Assembly: GCF_019175385.1 (NCBI RefSeq)
Contig: NC_083345.1
Coordinates: 118,981,657-119,045,656, forward strand
Source: Lycium barbarum
Lineage: Eukaryota > Streptophyta > Magnoliopsida > Solanales > Solanaceae
DNA length: 64,000 nucleotides
Direction: 5' to 3'
A model generated the notes under the pieces. The model saw only the letters and a program-made list of their open reading frames with translations, was not told the DNA's origin and searched no databases. Below, in pieces: positions 36,159 through 47,856 of this stretch; within the stretch, counting starts at the first letter, position 1, and every line of letters begins with the position of its first letter. The position numbers and the translations under genes were made by a program.

Positions 36159-36915
36159 TGTTGGGAAGAAACAAGCAATAAATAAATTGCACGACGAGGT
36201 AACAGCGGAAGAAATACCCAAGTCAAACTTCCCACACTAGTTGAACTAAGAGAAGACAATAAACACTAGCACAAATGGAAATCCGGGCAGCAGCTATACC
36301 AACAATAAAATAGCAAAGCAAGCAAAACTAAATCGAATGCAAGAGATACCAAATTTACGTGGTAAAACCCCTTCGTGGTGAAGAGGAAACATCCATGGGA
36401 CCTCCGGCCCAAAAAAGCTCCACTAAAATAAAAAAGAGTTACAACAATGTTCTCCAAATGGATACAACAATAAAGCCAAGCACGGCGCAACAATACATAA
36501 AAGATAGCATCAAAACTAGTGAAGAAAAGAGAGAAATCATCCCCCAAAATGAGGTATTGTTTGTACTCAAAAACTAGAGTTACAGACCACAAAATCCGAT
36601 CTTCACCATTGAAATCGAAGAACTAGATGTTACAAACCCCCAATTCAAATTTCAGCACGATCCAACGGTTAACGAATTGCAAAACACAATTTAAAGCGGA
36701 CTGCCGTAGTAGAAAATTTCTGGACGAAAATTTACTTTCTCTCTCACGTTTTTCTCTCTATATGGCTGCTATGAATTCACTCTTGTGTTCTGAAAATAAG
36801 ACCTAAATTGATCCTATATATAGAGGAATGTTTGAGCGAAAGTGGCCTGGTCCAAATTGGATTGGGTTTTATTAATCCAATTCCATATAGGAAGGGAAAC
36901 CCCAAAAACCTAACA
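36159..36915 (-). repeat. 3' LTR of Tnt1-like element
   Basis: Plus-strand ends TGTTGGGAAGAAACAAGC and CAAAAACCTAACA; matches 39802-40559 along its whole length with scattered substitutions. On the minus strand it is the downstream LTR, preceded by a G-rich polypurine tract (36916-36950). Confidence 0.92.
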
Positions 36916-36952
36916 ATTCTCCCCCCCCCCCCCCCCTTCCCCCCCATCTCCC
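36916..36952 (-). promoter_or_regulatory. Expanded polypurine tract of Tnt1-like element
   Basis: The minus strand reads GGGGGGGGAAGG followed by a run of about 16 G and GAGAAT directly before the LTR start. This is the plus-strand primer site, expanded into a long G homopolymer. Confidence 0.75.
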
Positions 36953-36954
36953 GA

Positions 36955-38866
36955 TTATGTGGAGGAAACCGTCATCGTGGCGATCAAGAAATACTTTAAA
37001 TATAGACTTGCAGCCAAGCCCAGAACAACCTGAATGGATAACATCTTCACAACTGGAGAAAAGATTTCATCAAAATCAACTCCCTTTTTCTGATTAAAGC
37101 CCTTGACAACCAATCTAGCCTTGTACCGTGGAACTGGGTTACCATCTTCATGTTTCACCTTAAAAACCCACCTGCTTTTTAAAGCTTTTCTATCTCTAGG
37201 AATCTTAACCAGATCAAATGTATGATTATCATGCAACGATTTAATCTTATCTTGCATAGCATCAAACCACATTTCTTTTTCTTCACCATCCATGGCCTCA
37301 TCAAAACTTTCAGATTCTCCCCCGTCAGACAAGAGTACAAACTCATTTGGAGAATAACGAGATGAAGATACTTTCTCTCTAATAGATCTTCTCAGAGAAC
37401 TCTCTGGAGCATCAATAACAGTTGGTTGCTGGCCAACCGCATCATCTTCCACTAGAGCATCAACAACATCATGCTGGTCATTCTGAACATGATCACTATC
37501 TTCATTATCAACTTGATCTTCATTATTTTGAAGATTTTCTTCAGGTGCAATAGTCACAGGAACTGGATCAACATCAACTAAGCTCTCATTGCTCTGAGAA
37601 TCAACCTTCTCAGCTTTTTCAAAATCTTCAATTGTCTGGTCTTCAAAGAACACAACATCACGGCTTCTAACAAGTTTCTTCTTAATTGGATTATAGAAAC
37701 GATAGCCAAATTCATCATGACCATAACCAATGAAGATCCAATGCTTAGTTTTAGCTTCCAGCTTTGACCTCTTATCCTTAGGAACATGCACAAAAGCCTT
37801 ACACCCGAAGACTCTCAGATGAGCATAAGAGACATCCTTACCAAACCAAACTCTGTCAGGGACATCACCATCCAAAGTAACAGTAGGAGATAAATTGATA
37901 ACATAAGTAGCAGTATTAAGTTCTTCTACCCAAAATGAATCTGGCAGCTTAGCATTTGAAAGCAAACATCTAACCCTTTCAACTAGAGTTCTGTTCATCC
38001 TCTCTGCTAAATATGAGGAGTCTTTAGAGGAGTTTTCTGATGCCAAATACCCTGCTTTATACAATAATTATCAAAGGGACCAATGTATTCACCACCATTG
38101 TCTGAGCGGATGCATTTTAGTTTCTTCCCTGTCTGTCTCTCAACCAAGGCCTGAAAAGTCTTAAACACATCAAGTACTTGATCTTTGGTCTTCAAAGGAA
38201 ATACCCAGAGTTTGCGAGAATAATCATCAATAAAAGTCACAAAGTAAAGTGCACCACTACGAGAGCTTATTTAAAAGGACCACACAAATCAGAATGTACC
38301 AACTCCAGCAAATCAAGCTTTCTTGAAGGCGAATGACTCTGAAAGGAAACTCTTTTCTGTTTCCCGACTAAGCAATGAACACATCTCTTTAACTTTGCTT
38401 GTTTCACTCCAGAAAACAAATTATTCTTAGCCAAGTTATCAATCCCCTTCTCGCTCATATGACTCAGCCTTCTATGCCATAATTCTGATAAAGTATCATT
38501 CTCCACCAAATTTACTGAGTCACCAAAAAAGGAGCCTTGAAATAAGTACAAGTCAGATATCTTGTTACCTCGAGCCACAATCATTGAACCTCTAAGAAGT
38601 TTCCATTGGCCACCACCAACGGTTTGATCATAACCCTCATCGTCAAGCTTTCCTAAAAAAATTAAATTCAGGCGAATATCTAGAGCATGCTTGACATTAT
38701 TAAGAACCAACCTCGAACTCTTCTTACTTTTCAAGCAAACTGTGCCAATGCCAAGTACCTCAACCTCACTATTATTGCCCATTCGTAACATTTCAAAATT
38801 ACCAGGAATGTAAGAAGAAAATAATTCCTTCTTTGGCATGACATGAGAAATGGCACCTGAATCCAC
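36955..38866 (-). pseudogene. Protease, integrase and partial RT of Tnt1-like element
   Basis: Protease is seen at about 38860 with DSGA in place of the usual D-S/T-A/G. GAG-pre-integrase gives LWHRRLSHMSEKGIDNLAKN with CVHCLVGKQ. Integrase gives TFIDDYSRKLWVFPLKTKDQ, SDNGGEYIGP and ERMNRTLVERVRCLL, with DD(E) residues largely in place. Frame changes near 38265 and 38010-38060 break it: the segment from the HQK motif to ERMNR loses the expected HNGVA region. The post-integrase FIGYGHDEFGYRFYNP and the RT start (ALKSRWVFKVKHEDGN, RYKARLVVKGF, DEIFSPVVKM) follow. The protein then runs out after LGLAASLYLKYF into a stop at 36955. Confidence 0.9.
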
Positions 38867-38986
38867 TAATCAGGTAGATTCATCACAAACAAGATTGATA
38901 TCATTTTCACTATAAGCAATAAGAAGATCATTTTTAGCAACAATAGCAACACGATTTTCATTTTTTCCTTCTTTCTTTTGCCTTTT

Positions 38987-39784
38987 CTAGTTTCTCTTAA
39001 ACTTGTAGCAATGTTTCTTGATATGTCCCTTCAAGTGACAATAGTCACATGTAAGATTCTTGTACCTGGAGGATCTTGACTTGCTTCTACTTTTGCCTTT
39101 GTCATTCTGACCTTTGAGGTTACTTCTCCCCCTGTCTTTAGTAACCAAAACATCGGAGTGTGAAGTTGAAGAAGACGAAGCTTGAGATCTTCTTCTCATC
39201 TCTTCGTTCAAAACACCACTCGTATCATGTTCCATAGTTACACCATCACTGGGAGCAAATTAGTCAAAGAAACTCGAAGAGTTTTCCAAGAGTTTGGCAG
39301 AGTATTAAGAAGCCAAAGTCCCTGTATTTCTTCATCAAACTTGACACCCATTCCAGACAGCTGATCAAGGACACCCTAGAAATCATTGATATGATCAGAA
39401 ATAGGGTTGATCTCTTTGTATCTAATATTCATCAATTGTTTCAGTAAGAACAACTTATTATTGTTAGTCTTTAAAGCATAAAGTGTCTCGAGCTTTTCCT
39501 AAAAGCTTTTAGCATTTGTCTCATTCACAATATGATTTCGAACATTATCTTTAACCCATTGCCTAATATAGCCACAAACCTGTAAGTGCTCAATTTCCCA
39601 ATCCTCATCTTCAATAGACTCGGGTTTCTTAGAAGCAAACATAGGTGAATGTAATTTCTTGACAAATAGAAGATCTTTATTTTGCTTTTCCAAATGTGGT
39701 AATTACTGCCATTTAAGCAAACCATCTTGCTCATATTTGTCTCCATCATTCAAATGGACGATCAACACAACCAAATACAACAAC
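38987..39784 (-). pseudogene. Gag of Tnt1-like element, broken
   Basis: Frames at 39525-39749 (MMETNMSKMVCLNGSNYHIW) and 39499-39693 and 38987-39235 are pieces of one gag read through frameshifts and stops. The zinc knuckle is intact as CDYCHLKGHIKKHC (CX2CX4HX4C). A basic Ser/Arg-rich segment precedes it. As in Copia elements it should coat the RNA inside virus-like particles, but this copy cannot be translated through. Confidence 0.85.
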
Positions 39785-39801
39785 AAGTTTTGATACTACT
39801 T

Positions 39802-40559
39802 TGTTGGGAAGAAACAAGCAATAACCAAATTGCACGACGAGGTAACAGCGGACGAAATACCCAAGTCAAAACTTTCCACACTATTTGAACCAAGAGAAGA
39901 CAATAAACACTAGCACAAATGGAAATCCGGGCAGCAGCTATACCAACAATAAAATAGCAAAGCAAACAAAAATAAATCAAATGCAAGAGACACCAAATTT
40001 ATGTGGTAAAACCCCTTCAAGGTGAAAAGGAAACATCCACAGGACCTCCGGCCCACAAAAGCTCCACTAAAATTAACAAGAGTTATAACAATGTTCTCCA
40101 AATGGCTACAGCAACAAAGCCAAGCACGGAACAACAATAAATAAAAGATAGCACCAAAACTAGTGAAGAAAGGAGAGAAATCACCCCAAAAAACGAGCTA
40201 CTGTTCATACTCGAAAATTGGAGCTACAGACCACAAAATCCGATATCCACGGTTGAAATCGAGGAACCAGATGTTACGAACCCCCAGTTCAAATTTCAGC
40301 ACGATCCAACGTTTAACGAATCGGAAACGCAATTTAAAGTGGACTACTGTAGCAGAAAATTTCTAGACGAAAATCTGCTTTCTCTCTCACGTTTTTTTTC
40401 TCTATATGGCTGCTATGAATTCACTCTTGTGTTCTGAAAATAAGACCTAAATTGATCCTATGTATAGAGGAATTTTTGGACAAAACTGGCCTGGTCCAAA
40501 TTGGATTGAGTTTTATTAATCCAATTCCACATAGGAAGGAAAAACCCAAAAATCCAACA
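39802..40559 (-). repeat. 5' LTR of Tnt1-like element
   Basis: Same ends as the partner LTR (TGTTGGGAAG and AATCCAACA on plus). On the minus strand it is upstream of gag; sequence just inside it (AGTAGTATCAAAACTTG) takes the place of the primer-binding site but matches the initiator-Met primer complement poorly. Confidence 0.92.
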
Positions 40560-41875
40560 AAATTAATGTTCAACGTTAGTGACTATCCTTCAATCTATGT
40601 AGCTGCAATACCAAAGGTTTATCATGCGGGGCCAGTATACAGTACAATTGTTATGATTTGTTTCAATGTTTGTGTTTATCTTTAATTTGTGAAATAAAAA
40701 TTTCTTTAACGATTTCACCATCCAATATTTATTTATTTTAAAAAAATGATAATGGCAAATGTCGGATATATAAGGACCTTGGAAAAAATGTGTTCAATAG
40801 CATGCCATTTTTAGTGCATATGCAAAAGCAAAAGTAGGTCAATATTATGCATTTGGTTTGACTACACACACAAATATAGAACAAAGTGCAGCTGTGCCGG
40901 CGCTTAGATTGCATATTGGGTCATCTCCTTCGTGTTCTTTCAACATGTGCACAAATAGTTTAATCACTAGCAATAGTTCTTATTTTACAAGGGGAAAACA
41001 TGTAATATAGGTATGGCGCTAGCCTTTTTGTGGTATGCACTTTGTAGGGGGTTTAAAATTCCAAGAACATCTAACAGACTTAAATTATTATTTAAAGGCA
41101 GAAAGTAGTAATCCTTCTTTAATTAACACATGTTTGCATGTTATGTTTGAAGTACACTATGAGATCCGATAGTCTTGAATTGATTAATGGAATGAGCTGT
41201 GTTTTTTTTTTTTTTTTTTTTTTTTTGTATATGACTTTTAGACAATTTTTACCTCATAAATTAATTTTTGAATTTTGGATTAGGCATATCGTTCATTTAT
41301 TTAACGTTTTATGCTTATTCTTGATTTATTCAATACTAGTTAGCTAGAGTTCCTTATTAATTGATAAATAGGTTGCCATCTCCTCTAGGCAATTAATTCT
41401 CATTTTGTATGAGCTCTAACTTTTGAAGTTGTGTTAAGTTCAAAGTCAATTTTCTTTACATGTAGAAAAAAGAGTTTTTTAAATACCAGAAAAAATCATA
41501 TTCCCAACTTTCCTTCCCCCCCCCCCCCCACCACCTCCGAATAAAGTAAAATAAAAGAAGTAAAATCCGTGTTTAAATTTCCATTTCGTGATAAAAAGCT
41601 TCCACAAAAGAAATGTATGTTTTCCCTTACGAGGAATTTGTTTAACATAATCCTTTACAATTTGAATAAAAGAAAATGACCTTATAAAGATTTTGCATTT
41701 TATCTATAAATATCTTATGTATAAAAATAAAAATATCTTGATGATACATTTGATATGAAACTAAAAAAAATTAAATTTGTAATAGGCATCAAAACAATTG
41801 ACCCTTTCTTTACTTTTTGTTAAGGCAATATTTGGATTGGTGAGAAGGCGCGGGCTAGCTGGGCAAAGCTAGCAT
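40560..41875. other. Intergenic sequence
   Basis: No gene recognised. It holds a T-run of about 23 bases (41202-41226), a C-run (41517-41529) and otherwise AT-rich unique-looking sequence. Confidence 0.5.
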
Positions 41876-42815
41876 TTTTTTGCACGGATTGCCCTTCTTT
41901 TGGGGTGGTCTTTAAATTTTTCCCCTTATATTTGTGGTCTTTAAATTTTTTCCTTCGCTTGGAAATCTGAGGTTCTGGGTTCGAACCCCCACTCAGGCAT
42001 AAAATAAAAAAATAATTTCGCAAGGCAGGGCTGGGGGGAGTGTATGCCGGATCCGGCATAAAGTCCTTAAGGAAAAACTAAAGTTATGCCGGAGGGGGCA
42101 TAACTTTTCCTCAAGGCATAGTTTAGTTATGCCTTATGGGGCAAAACTTTTCCTTATGGAACTATGCCTTATAGGGCAAACTTTTAATTAAGGCATAACC
42201 AAAAGTATGCCCCATAAGACAGAACTTTTTCTTAAGGTACTTTGCCTTATAAGGCAAACTTTTAGTTATGTCTTAAGGAAAAATTCCGCCTTATGTGGCA
42301 TACTATAAAAGTTTGTCCATTAAAAGTATGCACCCACCGGCATAAACTTGTGAAGAAATTACCAAAGTTATGCCGGACCCGGCATACTTATGCCAAGTCT
42401 GCCCATAAGGCATAAGTATGTCGGGTCTGGCATAAGTTTGGTAATTCCTTAACAAGTTTATGCCGGTTGGGGCATACTTTGAAGGGGCAAGCTTTTATGC
42501 CGGACCCGGCATAAACTTGTAAAGGAATTACCAAAGTTATGCTGGACCCAGCATACTTATGCCAAGTCTGCCCATAAGGCATAAGTATGCCGGGTCCGGT
42601 ATAACTTTGGTAATTCCTTTACAAGTGTATGCCGATGGGGGCATAGCGAAATTTAAACTCTGCCTTGCGATTTTTTTTTAAAAAATTTTGACTGTGTGGG
42701 GGTTCGAACCTGGAACCCATGGGATTTAGCCGAAGGGAAAAATTTAAAGATTTCAAATATGAGGGGCAAAATTTAAAGACCACCTCAAAAGAAGCTAGAG
42801 GGTGAACGGGTTAGG
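41876..42815. repeat. Inverted-repeat element A with about 110-bp TIR and internal palindromes
   Basis: The left arm (TGCCCTTCTTTTGGGGTGGT, on through a second GGTCTTTAAATTTTT block to GGTTCGAACCCCCAC at about 41995) matches, in reverse complement, the right arm (about 42705-42812). Between them many GCATAA / TTATGCC units alternate in both orientations. The pair TATGCCGGACCCGGCATA is itself palindromic, and a segment of about 120 bases around AAGGAATTACCAAAGTTATG occurs in direct and inverted copies (42350-42630). GGTTCGAACC in both arms resembles a tRNA B box. No open frame with recognisable function. Same family as 32668-33375. Confidence 0.7.
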
Positions 42816-43639
42816 ATTCATCCAAATCCGTTGCTTCAAAAAACTACATTATATATAGACGTTGAATCCCTTAATAAAAACCTGATATCGACAGGTGAGA
42901 TTTCAGGTTTGGTTGGTGAGAGTAAGTAGAAGGCATTTTCTCAATCATCAAAAAGGGAAAAAAAATGAAAAGGAAAGCACACAAAATGTGGACGGGGGAC
43001 TCTAAAGAAGTAAACAATTGCCAACTTTGACGATCCTTACAAAAACCAATACATGATGTTTTCTCATACGTTTCATAGTCATATTGTCTCTTTATTTTGA
43101 GAGTTCACGAAACTCTTTTGACTATAGTTAGTGGATATTCTTCAATCATAATTCTAATTATATATACTATGATTCCATACCAGAAAATTTTTCAAATTCC
43201 TTTTCGGTTTTGGAGTTCTCAACAACAAACACCTACCTCTCTATTAGAACAAAAAAAAAATAGATTTGATTGTTTAGTCTATACTCGTTTGCTGGATCTC
43301 ATTTTCATTCATTGTTATTTTGAGAGTTCAAAACATAAACTTAATTTTGAATTAGGTTTAAATCAAATGTACCATTTGACTCCATAAGTCAAACGGAGCG
43401 AAATAATGGTGGTCAACAACCTCATTTTCACATTCTCATCGAAACAGAATGAGGTCTCGGAATTTTGCTTTAACAATAAACTATGAAATATTACCATATC
43501 AACAAACCATTACACCTAAGAGAGCATCTATAGCCTTGACCACCTTCTAGGAAGAGTGCCAAGTACTAATAGACCCCTGAAAATCAACTAGTTACAAAGA
43601 GCCTAAATAAAAGTACTACATTTCCTACCTCTCTTTGTG
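42816..43639. other. Intergenic, with possible MITE remnant
   Basis: No gene recognised. GTCAAACGGAGCGAAATAAT at about 43388 resembles a Stowaway-type right terminus and ATTTTGAGAGTTCA occurs twice (43095 and 43318), but no intact element can be drawn. Confidence 0.35.
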
Positions 43640-46600
43640 TTTCTAAATATATCTATCCTTTAATTTCCCTAATTCCAATTTGTATTTGCAGTATTACAAA
43701 ATTTCTATGCACAACCTTCCCTTGAAAAATCTTGTTGTTCCTTGCCATCCATATATAGTATACCACAACACCATAAATAGCAACGAACACCTCCTTCTTG
43801 AGCCTATTCCAGTGTTTTGACTTGATGATTTGTAGATCTTCCTTGACCCCTTGATGATGTATTGTAACTCTCAAAAATCCGTGTAATGCACCCCATACTT
43901 ATCCTGTCCAAGCACTGAGAAGAGGTGTGCGATGTTTTCACTAGCACCATCGGTACACAGCACACAGTGGTGCTCCTCTTTGGCTAAACCCATCTCCTGC
44001 AGACTTTCCTTTGTTAAAATTCTTCCCAGTATTGCAAGCCACAGAATGAATCTGTGCTTTGGCACTGCTGCTATCATGACCCAATCGGAGGGCCATGGCG
44101 GGCACTTGGAACTAACCTACCAAGCACCACAACACGTATATGCATCTCATAGCTATACATAGGTGGGCCATTGTGCTAGCTAATATATCTCATAGTCTGC
44201 AGGGGACACAAGCCCGAAAGAGCTATACATATATATACATCATCAAACTGGGCCCATGTACTCGAGCCAACAGGGCTACCAAAACGATGATACAACACAA
44301 GAAGGACCGAGAAGATCACAAAATATCTAGCTGTACATATCTGTCTACAAGCCTTTACTGGAATGCATAACATAATAAGGATGGGATAGGACCCCGCCAT
44401 ACCCATCTGTATATAAAAAGACCATACCAACTGGACTGCAACTACGGAACAAGTGGAGTGCTCCTGTACCAACGATGAGATGGCAGTCTATGAGTCTGAA
44501 CTGTCTCCTTGTCTACCTGCGAGCATGAACGTAGCATCCACAAGCAAAATGACGTCAGTACGAATGATGTACCGAGTATGTAAGGCATAGGTAACAACAT
44601 AATGAAAGTATGAAAAGAACATAAGATAAAACAAATCAACACGTACCTCTGAATGTCTCTTAAGGTGGATATCATGCATGCTTAGCTTTTTTTAAAAAAA
44701 ACATTTCATACATATATAATATAAGTGTTAGTGCTGCAGAACGTGCAGCCCGATCCATATATCATATCATCTCGCGTCCGGGGTAACATCATAATCTGCC
44801 CACGGCAGTGGTGTGCACATCTATGTGCCTGCCCAGCAGACTATAGCGCGACATGATGTAAGAAAATACATACATATATATAAAAAATGCATGAGAGCCC
44901 AAATAAAAGCTATAACTCTATCGGAGTGAAGTAAGGTCGGTAAACCTCCGATTTCTATTATGGAATGATCATCATCGCTATATCTCACCTTGAAAGAATA
45001 ATTATCATAAGGTGATATCAACAATAATGAATAAAACCAATAATCATGGAGCAAGCTCAATGATGTCATAAGAACATCAATAACTATAAGCTTTGGTATC
45101 TTTAGAAATGGAATCATCATCATCATCATAGAGAACTTTTATCAACAATACCATAAGAATCTCGAGAGTTATGAGTTTCTAGCAATTCTAGGAAATAGGA
45201 TATTATGGATATCATATATGGGTTCACAATAAGGGAATCATGCCTTTAGAAAGAAAGGGTTAGCCTTATCATACCTCGTCGTCTCCTTAACTACTCAACG
45301 CCTATCCATCCGAGCTCGTAAATCTTCATTCAAGATGATTCGCACTTCGGGTAAGTCATTGATACGTTTATACATGTGGTCAAACTAAATTAATAAATGA
45401 GCCAACGAAAATTGGGAAGCATTTCCCCTCATATCTTCTATTTCCTCCAACTCAAAACAATTTCCAAAACCACAATAAAAACATCAACAATCCCATAATC
45501 TAAAGATCACATTCCAATCCCAAACTTCTTTTCATGAACAATCTATAACAACAACTTCAATACAACCCCTTATACACTTGTATACCACACTTCCGCAACA
45601 TCATTATTACCCCTCATAACAAGATTATACTCATAACATGCTAACAATTATAGTTAAAGTTAATTTGCAACTCAAAATATCATCAATTCATATTTGAACT
45701 TTTCCCCGTAACTCTTTTCACTTTCTCAGGCTTGCTAAACCTTCCAATCAACTTAACATAAGAGATAATATGAAAAACATACCTTGAATTTGAAGAATTT
45801 CAACTCACACACTTTGCTCCAAGACTTGATCCCCACAATTCCAAGTGAAAGCAAGAACATCCAACTTCCATGAATTAACTTAGGTTTTCAAGGTTGATCA
45901 TCTCTTGATTTGATTTGGAATGATTTGGAGTGTTTATGGATGTTAAGGGAAACTTAGCGAGAGATTAGGGATTTATTTTTGAATGAAAATGAGGCCCAAG
46001 TCGTGGGAAATAATTTTATAGGAAGTCTCCACCAACTTCCAAGTTTCTGGAAAAATCGAGACAAAGTACGAGTTATTGTTCATCCCGTACATTGCAGGTA
46101 AAAAAAAATTCAAATTTTTTCAACTTTCTGGAAATTTAAGGTAAAGTACGTCCAAAATGTACGGGACGTACATTTTTGTATGAGTCGTACTTCATCCCGT
46201 ACTTCACAGAAATGCGATTTGTTAGTTGCATTGGAAAGAAGACTCGCCGAACTTCAATTTACGTATGCTATGGATTCCGTAACTCCTCATATCCTAGGAG
46301 ATATGCCTCTTTAAAGTTGGACCAAAAATCCTATCCAAAATTCTGCCAAGTTTTTTCAAATTTTCAACAAACCTAATTTCTTCGATTCGCTTGATCCCGA
46401 AACTTTTAAATACTTGTCTAACACTTATTATAAGTCTTCCTTAACCTTATAGGAGTATCATATCCTCTCTGTACTCAAGTTAGTTTGCTTACGACGACAC
46501 AGAAATGTACGAGGTGTAACAGCTGTCCTGTTCCACACCAATTTAGTAACCTCCCATCTAGGTGTATCACCCATTAACTGCATATAACCACTAGAGATAG

Positions 46601-47856
46601 AATACTTCTTGTTGGTGGTCAGGTAGTATTGTCCACTAGAATACCAGTTGATCATTTTCAACTTCAACTTATGAATTCTCTTCCAGTAGCTACTGCAATC
46701 AGATGGTGGGGTACTGTGCCCCAAAAATCAGCCATGTTGTTCATATACATCTCATTCACCCATTTTACCCATAAAATATCCTTTTTTTTTTTCATTACCA
46801 ACCATATTAACTTTCCAAAGGTGTCATGTTCCAAAGTTTGCACCCCTTGATATTCAACCCACCCTAATGTTTTGATATGCATAACATTTTCCAAGCAACC
46901 AGGTTTATTTCCCTCTTATCTATTATGCTTCCCCATAAAAACTCTCTACACCACTTATCCACTTTCTTGAGTACACTTTGTGGTAGGATGAACATTGAAC
47001 CCCAGAAATTGTGCAGAGAAAACAATACAGAATTTATAAGTTGCAGTTTTCCTGCATAGGACAAGTGTCATGTGGAAACAACTCTAATTTACTTGTCATG
47101 TGGAAACAACTCTAATTTTCTCTGTTATTTTTTGACATAGTTGATTGCACTCTATCTTAATCCACTTCCTTGGAGACACCAGAAGACCTAGATACCTTAT
47201 AGGAAATAATCCTACTGAAAAACCAATAAACTGCAGTAACCCCTGCTTTGTTTCGTCGTCCACCCCAACTACAAACATATTAGACTTCTCAATATTTGCT
47301 ACCAAATCAGTCACTTGGGAAAAATGATTCAGTGCTTCCATAATTGTTCTTACTGAAGCCACCTGACCTTGCAAAATATCATCACGTCATCTGCAAAGAT
47401 GAGGTGTGTTAACCCCTGCTGCTTACACATTGGATGATGTCTAAAATCAGGTAATTTTGCCATTTTTGCCAAGATTCTTGAGAGGTATTCCATCACCATA
47501 ACAAACAACAATGGAGAAATGTGATCTCCTTGCCTTAACCCCTTTTTACCCTCAAAATATCCATGGCAGTCCCCATTAATCTTGATAGAAAACTTTGTAA
47601 ATTCCCACCTTATCATGTCATAGGCCTTCCTAAGATCTATTTTCATCATACACTTTGAGGAAGTCTTCCTATTATAAGGTCTCATCAAATCATGACAAAT
47701 GAGAACATTATGCACCATTGACCTACTTTGGACAAATGTTGCCTGAATCTAATTTACCAGAGATGGCAACACCTGCTTCAATCTGCCACACATCAACTTA
47801 GAAATACACTTATACAACAACTGCAGTAGGACATTGGTATGAAATGAATTGCATAC
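43640..47856 (-). pseudogene. LINE ORF2 remnant (RT to zf-RVT), split by solo LTR
   Basis: On the minus strand, from high to low coordinate, the following are readable. RT with KIDLRKAYDMIRWEF, GKKGLRQGDHISPLLF and the catalytic FADD (about 47405-47690). The thumb segment with RYLGLLVSP. SYAGKLQLINSVLFSLHNFWGSM with WGS/DKR (46870-47064). A zf-RVT-like end (PKHRFILWLAILGRILTKES with CVLC...NIAHLF at 43920-44070) and IWMARNNKIFQG (43680-43760). Stops and frameshifts are frequent. A 29-bp tandem duplication at about 47066-47120 adds another break. The upper part is cut off by the Athila-like insertion at 47857, and the reading of NRTA-VPKHRF is cut by the solo LTR at 44072-46521. Confidence 0.88.
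44072..46521 (-). repeat. Solo LTR (2.45 kb) inserted in the LINE
   Basis: On the minus strand it begins TGTTACACCTCGTAC at 46521 and ends GGGTCATGATA at 44072, where the final CA has mutated to TA. LINE sequence on both sides joins into one reading if the segment and one 5-mer are removed. The 5-mers are GCTGC (44067-44071) and GCTGT (46522-46526) on plus, a 4/5 duplication. There are no retroviral genes inside, so it is a solo LTR of a gypsy- or copia-type element. Palindromic GTACGGGACGTAC-like motifs recur at 46055-46205. Confidence 0.85.

Larger units (their letters stand above)
36159..40559 (-). mobile_element. Tnt1-like Ty1/copia retrotransposon with deleted reverse transcriptase
   Basis: Terminal repeats of 757 and 758 bp (36159-36915 and 39802-40559; TG...CA ends) flank a 2.9-kb interior on the minus strand. 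Flanking GAATT (36154-36158) and AAATT (40560-40564) are a likely 5-bp duplication with one mismatch. The interior has gag, protease, integrase and only the first part of reverse transcriptase. It then jumps directly to the polypurine tract, so most of RT and all of RNase H are deleted. The integrase and post-integrase blocks resemble tobacco Tnt1. The LTRs differ at many positions, so the insertion is not recent. Confidence 0.93.

Noticed and set aside
36266..36592. 108-codon ORF repeated at 39910-40137
   Set aside because: Both copies are in the LTRs of the Tnt1-like element and are LTR sequence, not genes.
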